A stretch of 64,000 bases of DNA from Pseudoalteromonas sp. XI10. GTDB lineage: Bacteria > Pseudomonadota > Gammaproteobacteria > Enterobacterales > Alteromonadaceae. Within the stretch, counting starts at the first letter, position 1; each line of letters opens with the position of its first letter. The DNA lies in the NCBI RefSeq assembly GCF_001469895.1, contig NZ_LOPY01000051.1, forward strand, positions 274,137 to 338,136, written 5' to 3'. The translations under genes were made by a program, and so were the position numbers. Of the stretch, positions 27,372 to 35,348 are shown in pieces. The notes below the pieces were generated by a model. That model was not told where the DNA came from, did not search any database, and saw only the letters and a list, made by a program, of their open reading frames with translations.

Positions 27372-28019
27372 GTGCTCAAATCTCGTATCAAATACAATAC
27401 TGCGTCCTTTGTTACCAGCGCACCTGATATCTCACGCTTACCTGCTGATACGGGGATTGAAGTCGCGTTTGCTGGTCGCTCTAATGCGGGTAAATCAAGT
27501 GCTTTAAACACGTTAACAGATCAAAAGTTAGCACGTACTTCTAAAACACCCGGCCGTACTCAGCTGATCAATACCTTTGAACTTGATGCCGATAAACGCC
27601 TTATCGACTTACCGGGCTATGGTTTTGCTAAAGTTCCTATCGAAATGAAGAAGAAATGGCAAAAATCGCTAGGTGAATACTTACAAAAACGTCAAAGCTT
27701 AAAAGGTATCGTTGTTTTGATGGATATTCGCCACCCGTTAAAAGATTTAGACCGTGACTTAATCGACTGGGCCGTGGGCAGCGAAATTCCAGTGTTGGCA
27801 CTATTAACTAAAGCCGACAAGCTAAAACAAGGCGCGCGTAAAGCTCAAGTTTTACAAGTTCGTCGTGAGTTAAGTAGTTTAGATGGTGATATTACAGTAC
27901 ATGCCTTCTCTTCACTAAAAGGCACAGGCTTACCTGAAGTTGCTAAAAAGCTCGATGAGTGGTTCTTAGGACCCATTGAAGCGCAAGCACCTGAGTCTGA
28001 CGAACAGCCAGAAGCTTAA
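27372..28019 (+). CDS. engB: EngB/YsxC, ribosome biogenesis GTPase
   Basis: The 215-residue GTPase is needed for 50S subunit assembly. G1 is [12 protein letters not shown] near residues 35-46, followed by G2 [10 protein letters not shown]3 [11 protein letters not shown]4 LTKADK and G5 SSLKGTG. Length and motifs are standard. The start is GTG at 27372 with TAGGAGAGCCT upstream. A 283-base gap separates it from the divergent cytochrome c4 gene; it holds the two promoter regions and nothing else that I can identify. Confidence 0.95.
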   Translation: MLKSRIKYNTASFVTSAPDISRLPADTGIEVAFAGRSNAGKSSALNTLTDQKLARTSKTPGRTQLINTFELDADKRLIDLPGYGFAKVPIEMKKKWQKSLGEYLQKRQSLKGIVVLMDIRHPLKDLDRDLIDWAVGSEIPVLALLTKADKLKQGARKAQVLQVRRELSSLDGDITVHAFSSLKGTGLPEVAKKLDEWFLGPIEAQAPESDEQPEA

Positions 28020-28023
28020 TCGC

Positions 28024-28542
28024 TTAGGCCAAGTAATAACGCTTGGCTAATGATTCTATATAGTAGCCCTGCTCGTCTGAGCAGGCTATTTCGGCCCACT
28101 GATAATAAACATTTCTCGATACCCTCGCAGCCAAGCCATGTGCTAATTGAAGATAAGGCACACTGACACCTTCAAATTCACATAATGCCAATGGTTGCTT
28201 TGCTGAAACCAACCAAGCGCGCTGTAAATTATCAACGCAACAAAGAGCTCGACCTTGTTCTGTCTCTTCAAAGCGCCAATCAATAATAATAAAGGGCACA
28301 TCTTCGACCGTGATAGCCATTTTCTCGACTGGTGTTTTTAAAAAATAACTATCTGCTTCTTTGCAAAGCACAGAGGCAAAGAGTTTAACCATTGCCTCGC
28401 GCTTTATTTCACTGCCGGCATAAAACCACCGCCCTTGCGCATCAATCAATATAGGCACTTGCCCACAGTTTTGTGGCTGCCATTGATCAAAAGGTTTATC
28501 GGGTGCCTGAAGAGCGGCTTCTAAGTCAGCAAGTGATTGCAT
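28024..28542 (-). CDS. DUF1285 family protein
   Basis: The 172-residue soluble protein contains DUF1285 features: PILIDAQGRWFYAGSEI near residues 30-46, REAMVKLFASVLCKE, YFLKTPVEKMAITVEDVPF and a C-terminal half starting IIDWRFE. DUF1285 proteins are small two-domain proteins of unknown role, common in Proteobacteria. The stop codon of yceI overlaps its ATG by one base (28542), so it is the second gene of a yceI-DUF1285 operon. It is convergent with engB, four bases apart. Confidence 0.82.
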   Translation of the reverse strand: MQSLADLEAALQAPDKPFDQWQPQNCGQVPILIDAQGRWFYAGSEIKREAMVKLFASVLCKEADSYFLKTPVEKMAITVEDVPFIIIDWRFEETEQGRALCCVDNLQRAWLVSAKQPLALCEFEGVSVPYLQLAHGLAARVSRNVYYQWAEIACSDEQGYYIESLAKRYYLA

Positions 28543-29129
28543 TATTTTTCTTTATCTAGCGTCAAAGAAAATGTTACAGGAACAGCTGTCGCAATTGATG
28601 GTAAACCCGCAAGTTTTTGTAACTCGCTAATACCTTCTGTTACTTTGAAATCACTTGCATTAATAATCACCGGCGTAAACGATGAAACAGTAACATCGCC
28701 TTTCGGTGACATATTGGCAAGTACATCAATTGTTAGCTCTTTCTTGTTGCCATGAAAGTCTAATTCAGCTTTCAAACCTTTAAGCACATGTTGACCTGGT
28801 TTTAGCGTTAACAGCGCTTTGCTTAAATCAGCAGTTAACACTGCATTAGGGAATTTAGCTGTCTCAAATAACAACTTGGTCATGCGCTCATTGCGGATAG
28901 GGATCAGAGTCTCAACCGATGTCAGATCGATCATCAACTTAAATTGACCTTGCTCGTTAAGTGTACCCGACACGTTTTTGAAATGATGCGCTTCTGCAAC
29001 TGAATTCTTTTTGATAGACACAAAGCTCACATTGCTTTGCTCATTATTAACTTGCCAGTTTGCGCTGGCTAAAGGGGCAACTAAAATACTCGATAATGAA
29101 AAGGCAGCAATTGCCAAAGATTTAAACAT
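28542..29129 (-). CDS. YceI family periplasmic lipid-binding-like protein
   Basis: The 195-residue protein has a signal peptide (MFKSLAIAAFSLSSILVAPL, cleaved after ASA). The mature part is a YceI beta-barrel: NWQVNNEQSNVSFVSIKK at the start, VSGTLNEQGQFKLMIDLTSV, RNERMTKLLFETAKFPNAV and the final strand VPVTFSLTL. YceI proteins bind isoprenoid lipids such as polyprenyl quinone precursors in the periplasm. It leads a two-gene operon with DUF1285. A structured RNA candidate ends about 80 bases upstream on the same strand. Confidence 0.88.
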   Translation of the reverse strand: MFKSLAIAAFSLSSILVAPLASANWQVNNEQSNVSFVSIKKNSVAEAHHFKNVSGTLNEQGQFKLMIDLTSVETLIPIRNERMTKLLFETAKFPNAVLTADLSKALLTLKPGQHVLKGLKAELDFHGNKKELTIDVLANMSPKGDVTVSSFTPVIINASDFKVTEGISELQKLAGLPSIATAVPVTFSLTLDKEK

Positions 29130-29209
29130 AACGCATTCCTTCGAAAGTAAATGAGAATCACTTTGATGGTATCACTTGCGTATATTTGTGCAATGAATTG
29201 CATGATAAG

Positions 29210-29246
29210 AAAAGAAAAAGCGACTCACTCAACAAGGAGTGAGCCG
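29210..29246 (-). terminator. intrinsic terminator of the structured RNA upstream of yceI
   Basis: CGGCTCACTC and GAGTGAGTCG form a ten-base-pair stem (one G-U pair) with loop CTTGTT, followed by CTTTTTCTTTTC. It lies 80-120 bases before the yceI ATG, so it either ends an independent sRNA or attenuates yceI. Confidence 0.85.
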
Positions 29247-29345
29247 GTATAGCAAACTGGGGAGAAGCTATCAATACGTTGCATCCTTTCAGATGCATCA
29301 TCAACAGGATGTCCTACAGGATGAGGACGGCGCGGACTTTAGCAA
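29210..29345 (-). ncRNA. candidate structured sRNA or regulatory leader upstream of yceI
   Basis: The minus strand carries successive compact hairpins: GTCCT/AGGAC (29328-29311), GCATC/GATGC (29296-29281) and ATAGC/GCTAT (29271-29249) whose 13-base loop contains CTCCCC. A terminator CGGCTCACTC/GAGTGAGTCG (29246-29221) with a CTTTTTCTTTT tail follows. No open frame with a ribosome binding site is present. The C-rich loop could pair with Shine-Dalgarno sequences. It is on the polA strand between polA and engB, the position of Spot 42 in E. coli, but does not resemble Spot 42. The 5' end is a guess. Confidence 0.6.
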
Positions 29346-29552
29346 ATACCAGATTAAAAATAAATTGCATAACCGCAGAAACAATACAAATTGATAAACA
29401 TATAACGAAACACTAAAACCTTCTTTTCTTATTTACTTAAAACTAACATTATAGCGAACCGTAATTTAGGGTATGGTGAATTAAAAGCACACTTAAACAA
29501 GGCTTTTTTAAGGCTTGTTAGTGATAAAAATTGCAGTAGAAGAGTAAAAGGT

Positions 29553-30473
29553 ATGAAAAAAATCTCCTTAATTTTATTTGCTACCTTACTTTTTTTAATG
29601 ACCCCCTACTGCCATGCAAAAAAAACAACGACACAATATCCGGTAATTTTAGTTCATGGGCTAATGGGATTCGATAACCTACTCGGCCTCGATTATTTTT
29701 ATAATGTTGCTACAAGTCTCAACCAAGAGGGTACCTTGGTATTCACGCCAGCGGTCTCGGCTATTAATAGCTCTGAAGTACGGGGCGAACAGTTACTCAC
29801 TCGCGTAAAAGCAATTTTAGCACTGACTGGCGCCAAAAAAGTAAACTTGATTGGCCATAGCCAAGGTGCGCAAACAGTGCGCTATGTTGCTTCAGTCAGG
29901 CCTGATTTAATTGCCTCTGTGACTAGTATTGGTGGTGCAAACTATGGCAGTGGCATTATTGATCTAATTAGTCAAAAACTACCTGCAAATTCTCAAGCTG
30001 AACATGCTGCGAGGTTCATATTTGATGCATTCGGTGGTGTTATTTCACTACTATCAGGTAACAGTGATTTACCACAAAATACACTGGGTGCATTAAATAG
30101 CTTAAGTACACAGGGTGCTCATGCATTTAATCAAAAATACCCTGAAGGATTACCGGTAAATAAATGCGAGCAAGGTCAGCTAGTTGCCGAAAATGGTGTG
30201 TATTATTTTTCGTGGAGTGGTACAGCAGCATTCACCAATATACTGGATCCAACCGACTTGCCCATACTGCTTGGTTCGTTACTTATTTTAGGAAAAGATG
30301 ATGGCCTTGTATCGCGCTGCAGCAGTCATTTAGGACATGTCATCAAAGATGATTATGAAATGAACCACTTAGATGAGATTAATCAGTTTATTGGTTTGCA
30401 CAATTTTCGGGAAGTTGACCCTATTGAGCTTTATCGCGAACACGTAAAGAGATTGCAGGAGTTGGGGTTATAA
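29553..30473 (+). CDS. secreted triacylglycerol lipase (family I type)
   Basis: The 306-residue protein starts with a signal peptide (MKKISLILFATLLFLMTPYC, cleaved after CHA). The alpha/beta hydrolase fold has the oxyanion segment PVILVHGLMGFDN and the nucleophile elbow IGHSQGAQT with S103; the Asp is likely in GKDDGLVSRC and the His in MNHLDEIN. Two cysteines (KCEQG and RCSSHLG) are placed like the single disulfide of Pseudomonas family I lipases, which need the foldase Lif to mature. No lif gene is adjacent. AAAAGGT lies before the ATG. Confidence 0.88.
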   Translation: MKKISLILFATLLFLMTPYCHAKKTTTQYPVILVHGLMGFDNLLGLDYFYNVATSLNQEGTLVFTPAVSAINSSEVRGEQLLTRVKAILALTGAKKVNLIGHSQGAQTVRYVASVRPDLIASVTSIGGANYGSGIIDLISQKLPANSQAEHAARFIFDAFGGVISLLSGNSDLPQNTLGALNSLSTQGAHAFNQKYPEGLPVNKCEQGQLVAENGVYYFSWSGTAAFTNILDPTDLPILLGSLLILGKDDGLVSRCSSHLGHVIKDDYEMNHLDEINQFIGLHNFREVDPIELYREHVKRLQELGL

Positions 30474-30567
30474 ACAAGTTAGCAAGTTAGCAAGTTAGCA
30501 AGTTAGCAAGTTAGCAAGTTAGCAAGTTAGCAAGTTAGCAAGTTAGCAAGTTAGCAAGTTAGCAACC
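30473..30567. repeat. 8-bp tandem repeat AGCAAGTT, ten perfect units
   Basis: Ten exact copies of AGCAAGTT run from 30481 to 30560, flanked by a degenerate copy on each side (ACAAGTT before, AGCAACC after). The array starts right after the lipase stop codon and lies between the convergent lipase and polA genes. The rest of the gap to 30674 has related sequence (AACTCGCTAACTTTT). Such arrays change length by replication slippage. Confidence 0.97.
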
Positions 30568-30674
30568 CTAGACAACTTACAATCTGTGTCAAGTAACTCA
30601 CTAACTTTACTCTTTCCCCTAGCAACTCGCTAACTTTTAACCTGATAGCTGACAGCTCTCATCTATTGCGACTA

Positions 30675-33410
30675 TTAGTGGGCCTGTTGCCAGTTGTCAC
30701 CGCTGTCGGCTTCAACAATCAGAGGCACATCAAGAGTCGCGGCTTCTGACATTAGCTTACAAATTTCAGCTTTATAGTCGTCCACAGATTCTTCTTTAAT
30801 TTCGAACACTAATTCATCGTGCACTTGCATTAGCAGCTTCACTGAACCTTCAGCTTGCGCGTTCACCCACTGATGAACTTTTAGCATCGCTTTTTTGATG
30901 ATATCAGCAGCAGTACCTTGCATTGGGGCGTTGATAGCAGCACGTTCAGCGGCTTTACGACGAGCGCCGTTACGGGCATTGATTTCTGGTAAATGTAAGC
31001 GACGACCAAAAATCGTTTCTACATACCCTTTATCAGCTGCTTTTTCACGAGTTGTTTCCATGTACTCAAGTACGCCAGGGAAACGCTCGAAGTATTTATC
31101 AATATAATGCTGTGCTTCATGGCGTGGTACATCTAACTGGCGTGATAAACCAAACGCCGACATGCCATAAATTAAACCAAAGTTAACCGCTTTGGCTTTA
31201 CGACGCATATCGCTGGTAACCTCTTCAAGGCTAACCCCAAAGACTTCTGCAGCGGTTGCGCTGTGCACATCTAAACCATTCGCAAACGCAGTTAATAGGC
31301 CTTTATCTTGTGATAAATGCGCCATGATACGTAATTCAATTTGGCTGTAATCGGCAGCCACAATTTTATGGCCAGGTGCAGCAATAAAGGCTTCACGAAT
31401 TCGACGGCCTTCTTCTGAACGAATTGGAATATTCTGTAAGTTAGGATCCGTTGAGCTTAAACGCCCTGTTGCTGTTACAGCTTGATGGTAAGAGGTATGC
31501 ACTCGCTTAGTGCGCTCATCAACCATTAGCGGAAGTTTATCTGTGTAGGTTGATTTAAGTTTAGATAAACCACGGTGCTCAATAATCACTTTTGGTAATG
31601 GATAATCATGAGCAAGTTCTTGCAATACTTCTTCTGCTGTCGAAGGTGCACCCTTAGGTGTTTTCTTGATAACAGGCAGCTCAAGTTTTTCAAACAAAAT
31701 AGCTTGCAGTTGCTTAGGTGAGCCTAAGTTAAATTTTTCACCTGCAATATCATAAGCTTCTTGCTCAAGCTCTAACAGGCGTTCACCTAAACGTTGGCTG
31801 TGAGCTGCCAGCATGTTGCTATCAATTGCAACACCAGTACGCTCAATATCAGAAAGCACTGTGACAAGTGGTAACTCAATATCTTCGAATACTGATTTTA
31901 ATTGGCTATCGGCATCAATTTTTGGCCATAACACTTGGTGAAGACGTAGCGTTATGTCGGCATCTTCAGCAGCATAAGGCGCCGCTTTTTCTAGCTCAAT
32001 TTGGTTAAACGTTAACTGCTTTTTACCTTTACCGGCAATATCTTCAAAACTGATATTTTTGTGGCCTAGGTATTTCAGTGCCAGCGAGTCCATATCATGG
32101 CGGCTACCTACACTATTAAAGACATACGACTCCAACATAGTGTCGTATTTAATACCCTTTAACTCGAAGCCCGCATTTGCTAACACGCTTTTATCGTATT
32201 TAAGGTTTTGCCCCACTTTCGCTTTGTTTTCGTCAGCTAAGATTGGGCCAATTTTTGCCATTACTGTTTCTAAGCTTAATTGCTCTGGCGCATCAGGGTA
32301 ATCGTGAGCAACCGGAAGATAAGCCGCTTCACCCGCCTTAACCGCAAAGCTCATACCAACCAATTGCGCTTGCATATAATCAAGGCTGGTTGTTTCTGTA
32401 TCAAAAGCAAATAATTCAGCGTCATTTAACTGCGCCACTAAGGTATCAAGTTGCTCTTCAGTTAAAATAGTTTCGTAGTGCGCATCAGCAACTTTTGGTA
32501 GTTCGTTAGCTTCTGTTGGTACATCTAAATGCGTGTCAGCGTCTTTAGGGTTATCAAGTAGTTCAGCTAACCAACGGCGGAACTCACACTCACCATAAAG
32601 TGCAATCAGTTCGTCACGATTAGGCTCTTGCAGCTTAAAGGTTTCAAGATCTGACTCAACCACAACATCACACTTAATTGTTGCTAATTCATAGCTAAGT
32701 GGCAGATGATCAAGTGCAGCAGCAAGTTTTTCACCAATCTTGCCTTTAATTTCACCTGCATGATCAATAACACCTTGCAATGATCCATATTTTTGTAGCC
32801 ATTTCACTGCTGTTTTTGGACCACAGCCGTCAACACCAGGGATGTTATCGACCTTATCACCCATTAAAGCAAGGTAATCAATGATCAACTCAGGACCAAC
32901 ACCAAACTTTTCAACCACAGTTTCTGGATCTGAAATGCTATCTGTCATGGTATTGATAAGCGTAACATGCTCATTAACAAGCTGCGCCATATCTTTATCG
33001 CCAGTTGAAATCAGTACATGACGCTGCTGCTCTGACGCTATACGCGCAAAGGTACCAATAACATCGTCAGCCTCAACACCTTCAATACTAATCAGCGGGA
33101 AACCCATTGCTTTAATAATGTTATGCAGTGGTGCGATCTGTGTGCGTAAGTCATCCGGCATTGGCGGACGATTCGCTTTGTATTCACTGTACATGTCATT
33201 TCTGAAGGTTTTACCCTTGGCATCAAATACCACCACCATGTGCGACGGATCATATTGCTTGATCAAACTCTTAAGCATATTAACTACGCCATAGATTGCG
33301 CCTGTCGCTTCACCTTTTGAGTTAGTAAGGTGCGGTGGCGAATGGTATGCACGGAATAAATAAGAAGAACCATCTACAAGAATAAGTGGATTTTCAGGGA
33401 TCTGAGCCAT
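30675..33410 (-). CDS. polA: DNA polymerase I
   Basis: The 911-residue enzyme fills gaps and removes RNA primers. In order it has the 5'-3' exonuclease domain (ILVDGSSYLFRAYH at the start; GVEADDVIGT; GDKDMAQLV; GDKVDNIPGVDGCGPKTA), an active 3'-5' exonuclease (FDTETTSLDYM with D and E, and YAAEDADITLRLH) and the polymerase with motif A DYSQIELRIMAHLS, motif B RRKAKAVNFGLIYGMS and motif C QVHDELVFE. The ATG at 33410 matches homologues (MAQIPENPLILVDGSS); an upstream ATG at 33470 would add 20 unusual residues. Confidence 0.97.
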   Translation of the reverse strand: MAQIPENPLILVDGSSYLFRAYHSPPHLTNSKGEATGAIYGVVNMLKSLIKQYDPSHMVVVFDAKGKTFRNDMYSEYKANRPPMPDDLRTQIAPLHNIIKAMGFPLISIEGVEADDVIGTFARIASEQQRHVLISTGDKDMAQLVNEHVTLINTMTDSISDPETVVEKFGVGPELIIDYLALMGDKVDNIPGVDGCGPKTAVKWLQKYGSLQGVIDHAGEIKGKIGEKLAAALDHLPLSYELATIKCDVVVESDLETFKLQEPNRDELIALYGECEFRRWLAELLDNPKDADTHLDVPTEANELPKVADAHYETILTEEQLDTLVAQLNDAELFAFDTETTSLDYMQAQLVGMSFAVKAGEAAYLPVAHDYPDAPEQLSLETVMAKIGPILADENKAKVGQNLKYDKSVLANAGFELKGIKYDTMLESYVFNSVGSRHDMDSLALKYLGHKNISFEDIAGKGKKQLTFNQIELEKAAPYAAEDADITLRLHQVLWPKIDADSQLKSVFEDIELPLVTVLSDIERTGVAIDSNMLAAHSQRLGERLLELEQEAYDIAGEKFNLGSPKQLQAILFEKLELPVIKKTPKGAPSTAEEVLQELAHDYPLPKVIIEHRGLSKLKSTYTDKLPLMVDERTKRVHTSYHQAVTATGRLSSTDPNLQNIPIRSEEGRRIREAFIAAPGHKIVAADYSQIELRIMAHLSQDKGLLTAFANGLDVHSATAAEVFGVSLEEVTSDMRRKAKAVNFGLIYGMSAFGLSRQLDVPRHEAQHYIDKYFERFPGVLEYMETTREKAADKGYVETIFGRRLHLPEINARNGARRKAAERAAINAPMQGTAADIIKKAMLKVHQWVNAQAEGSVKLLMQVHDELVFEIKEESVDDYKAEICKLMSEAATLDVPLIVEADSGDNWQQAH

Positions 33411-33921
33411 GGTGAAATTGGATCCTAATTGAATAACATTAAATTGTTTGTAAGCATGCCATAAGGCCATGAAGAAAACGACTGTGAATTATTAACCAAT
33501 AAAGGTTTATGACAGAGCAAGCTGTGGATAACTTTGTAGATAACAGACAGAGTTAATTCTCCCAAAATGAAAAAACATTTAGGAAAATTTAGTAAGTTCA
33601 TGTTTTGATTTAAAAAAGATATTACGGCGTTCTTTTTTTATTATTTTTGTCCGATGTGGAAAACGGTTTTAGTAGCGATAACCTTTTGCTTATTCGATAC
33701 CGAATTAACATCCCTTTTCATAACCGGAGGAGTATTCTAGCATAATGGATCAAAGATCATAGCGATCCTTTATACTTTTTTTTTCGTTAGTAATTTATAA
33801 AAAGGCATAAACAGCTATTCATCACGCTTTGCGAGTTATCAAGCGACGAAAATTTTTTATTTTGTCGCCATGCTCGTATCCTTGTTAAACTAAAGCTAGT
33901 CGCATTAAGGAGAGTTCAAAA
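33411..33921. other. polA/elbB divergent intergenic region with a DnaA box
   Basis: The 511-base gap separates polA (minus) from elbB (plus). It contains a perfect DnaA box (TGTGGATAA at 33523-33531) followed by a related TGTAGATAA, an imperfect GATC-rich inverted repeat (AAAGATCATAGCGATCCTTT), and GCGACGAAAA/TTTTGTCGC near 33843-33868. No open frame longer than about 40 codons with a ribosome binding site was seen. The promoters of both genes should be here. Confidence 0.6.
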
Positions 33922-34572
33922 ATGAAAAAAGTTGCTGTAGTTTTAGCTGGTTGCGGTGTTTACGACGGCGCAGAAATCAATGAAGCCGTATTAACCTTAT
34001 TACATATCGCAAAAGCAGGCGCGAGCTATCAATGCTTCGCACCCGATATAGAACAAATGCACACCATTAATCACCTAACAGGTGAAGAAATGACACCTAA
34101 TCGTAATGTGCTAGTTGAAGCCGCACGTATTGCCCGTGGTGAAATTAAAGCGCTCACTGAGCTAAATGTAGATGAATTCGATGCCTTGATCGTACCAGGT
34201 GGCTTTGGCGCTGCGAAAAACCTATCAGATTTTGCCGTTAAAGGCGCAGATGCCCAAGTTCAAGATGATGTACTGACAAGTGCGAAGGCCTTTGTCGATG
34301 CCAAAAAAGCAGCTGGTTATATGTGTATTGCTCCTGCCATGCTGCCGCTTATTTATGGTAAAGGTGTAAAAACAACCATTGGTAACGATGCAGACACCGC
34401 TGCCGCTATCGAGCAACTTGGTGGAGCCCACCAAAGCTGTGCTGTGAATGATATTGTTGTCGATCCTCAGCATAAAGTGGTCACAACCCCTGCCTATATG
34501 TTGGCCCAAAGCATTTTAGATGCTGATGCGGGTATCGAAAAATTGGTCAACAAAGTATTAGAGCTTGCTTAA
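33922..34572 (+). CDS. elbB: ElbB, isoprenoid biosynthesis glyoxalase (DJ-1/PfpI superfamily)
   Basis: The 216-residue protein has the ElbB layout: KVAVVLAGCGVYDGAEINEA at the start, CFAPDIEQMH, NHLTGEEM, ALIVPGGFGAAKNLSDFAVK, the nucleophile Cys in AAGYMCIAPAML near residue 134, and a C-terminal TTPAYM. E. coli ElbB has glyoxalase activity and was linked to isoprenoid synthesis, but the physiological role is unclear. GGAGAGTTCAAAA precedes the ATG. It is monocistronic, followed by a hairpin at 34586-34606. Confidence 0.92.
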   Translation: MKKVAVVLAGCGVYDGAEINEAVLTLLHIAKAGASYQCFAPDIEQMHTINHLTGEEMTPNRNVLVEAARIARGEIKALTELNVDEFDALIVPGGFGAAKNLSDFAVKGADAQVQDDVLTSAKAFVDAKKAAGYMCIAPAMLPLIYGKGVKTTIGNDADTAAAIEQLGGAHQSCAVNDIVVDPQHKVVTTPAYMLAQSILDADAGIEKLVNKVLELA

Positions 34573-34585
34573 ACATCAAGCTAAG

Positions 34586-34610
34586 AGCCAGTATTTAATG
34601 CTGGCTTTTC
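34586..34610 (+). terminator. terminator of elbB
   Basis: AGCCAG/CTGGCT forms a short stem with a nine-base AT loop and is followed by TTTCTT. It starts 14 bases after the elbB stop codon. Confidence 0.65.
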
Positions 34611-34754
34611 TTGCGCTAACGCAAAAAAATGACGGTTTTTCTCAAGAAAAAGCCTTTTAGATCATTTTATAAATTGTGGCTTAGCGTTATAATCGTTCTA
34701 ATTTCCGTCAGATATCGTGATTGATCACGTTCAAATCGAAGTGAGCAAGGCAAA

Positions 34755-35147
34755 ATGAAAAAACTATCAGCTGCATTATTACTGCTAGCAACAACGGCAT
34801 ATGCACAAGCGTATGACAACTCTTTGACTGAAGATGCAATTAAAAAGCGTCTAGCGCCAATTGGTTCTGTATATCTAGAAGGTGATAAAGCTGCGGTCGC
34901 TGCTGAACCTACAGGTCCTCGTTCTGGTGAACAAGTTTACCAAGCAGCATGTTTTGCTTGTCATGGCACTGGCGCACTAGGTGCACCTAAATCAGCTGAT
35001 GATTGGGCTCCGCGTATTGCTAAAGGCATGGACACTCTACTTGACCATGCAATCAACGGTTTCAACGCGATGCCTCCTAAAGGTACGTGTATGGACTGTT
35101 CTGATGAAGAGATCAGCGCTGCTATCGATTTCATGACTAGCAAGTAA
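34755..35147 (+). CDS. cytochrome c5-type mono-heme protein
   Basis: The 130-residue protein has a signal peptide (MKKLSAALLLLATTAYAQA) and one heme site, CFACHGTGALGAPK near residues 66-79. The axial Met is in FNAMPPKGTC. A second Cys pair (C in GTC and C in MDC) near the C-terminus is the disulfide found in cytochrome c5. Cytochrome c5 is a soluble periplasmic electron carrier in marine Gammaproteobacteria. It is monocistronic, with an AAAATG start region preceded by AAGTGAGCAAGGC. Confidence 0.92.
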   Translation: MKKLSAALLLLATTAYAQAYDNSLTEDAIKKRLAPIGSVYLEGDKAAVAAEPTGPRSGEQVYQAACFACHGTGALGAPKSADDWAPRIAKGMDTLLDHAINGFNAMPPKGTCMDCSDEEISAAIDFMTSK

Positions 35148-35166
35148 CAGTTCAAAAACTAATACT

Positions 35167-35197
35167 AAGGGCTTAATTTTATTAAGCCCTTTTTTTA
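35167..35197 (+). terminator. terminator of the cytochrome c5 gene
   Basis: AAGGGCTTAAT/ATTAAGCCCTT is an 11-base-pair stem with a TTT loop and a further run of T residues, 19 bases after the stop codon. Confidence 0.92.
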
Positions 35198-35348
35198 TGT
35201 CTTTTTTAGCGCGCTAGGCTAGCCCTGTAGCCAATTCAGACCCATGATAAATTACCATTTTGTTAACACCTGTTACTTGACGATCTAATAAAAAAGTGGA
35301 ACTATAAAGGACGAAATTTAAACAACAATAAGATCTGGTTCTAAATCA

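Noticed and set aside
29221..29340. Second CsrB-like RNA on the plus strand (AGGATG and AGGAC motifs)
   Set aside because: GGA motifs are few, and the terminator, C-rich loop and hairpin order are clear on the minus strand.
30474..30674. Spot 42 RNA directly downstream of polA
   Set aside because: The gap holds only the 8-bp repeat array and decayed copies; none of the conserved Spot 42 5' sequence is present on either strand.
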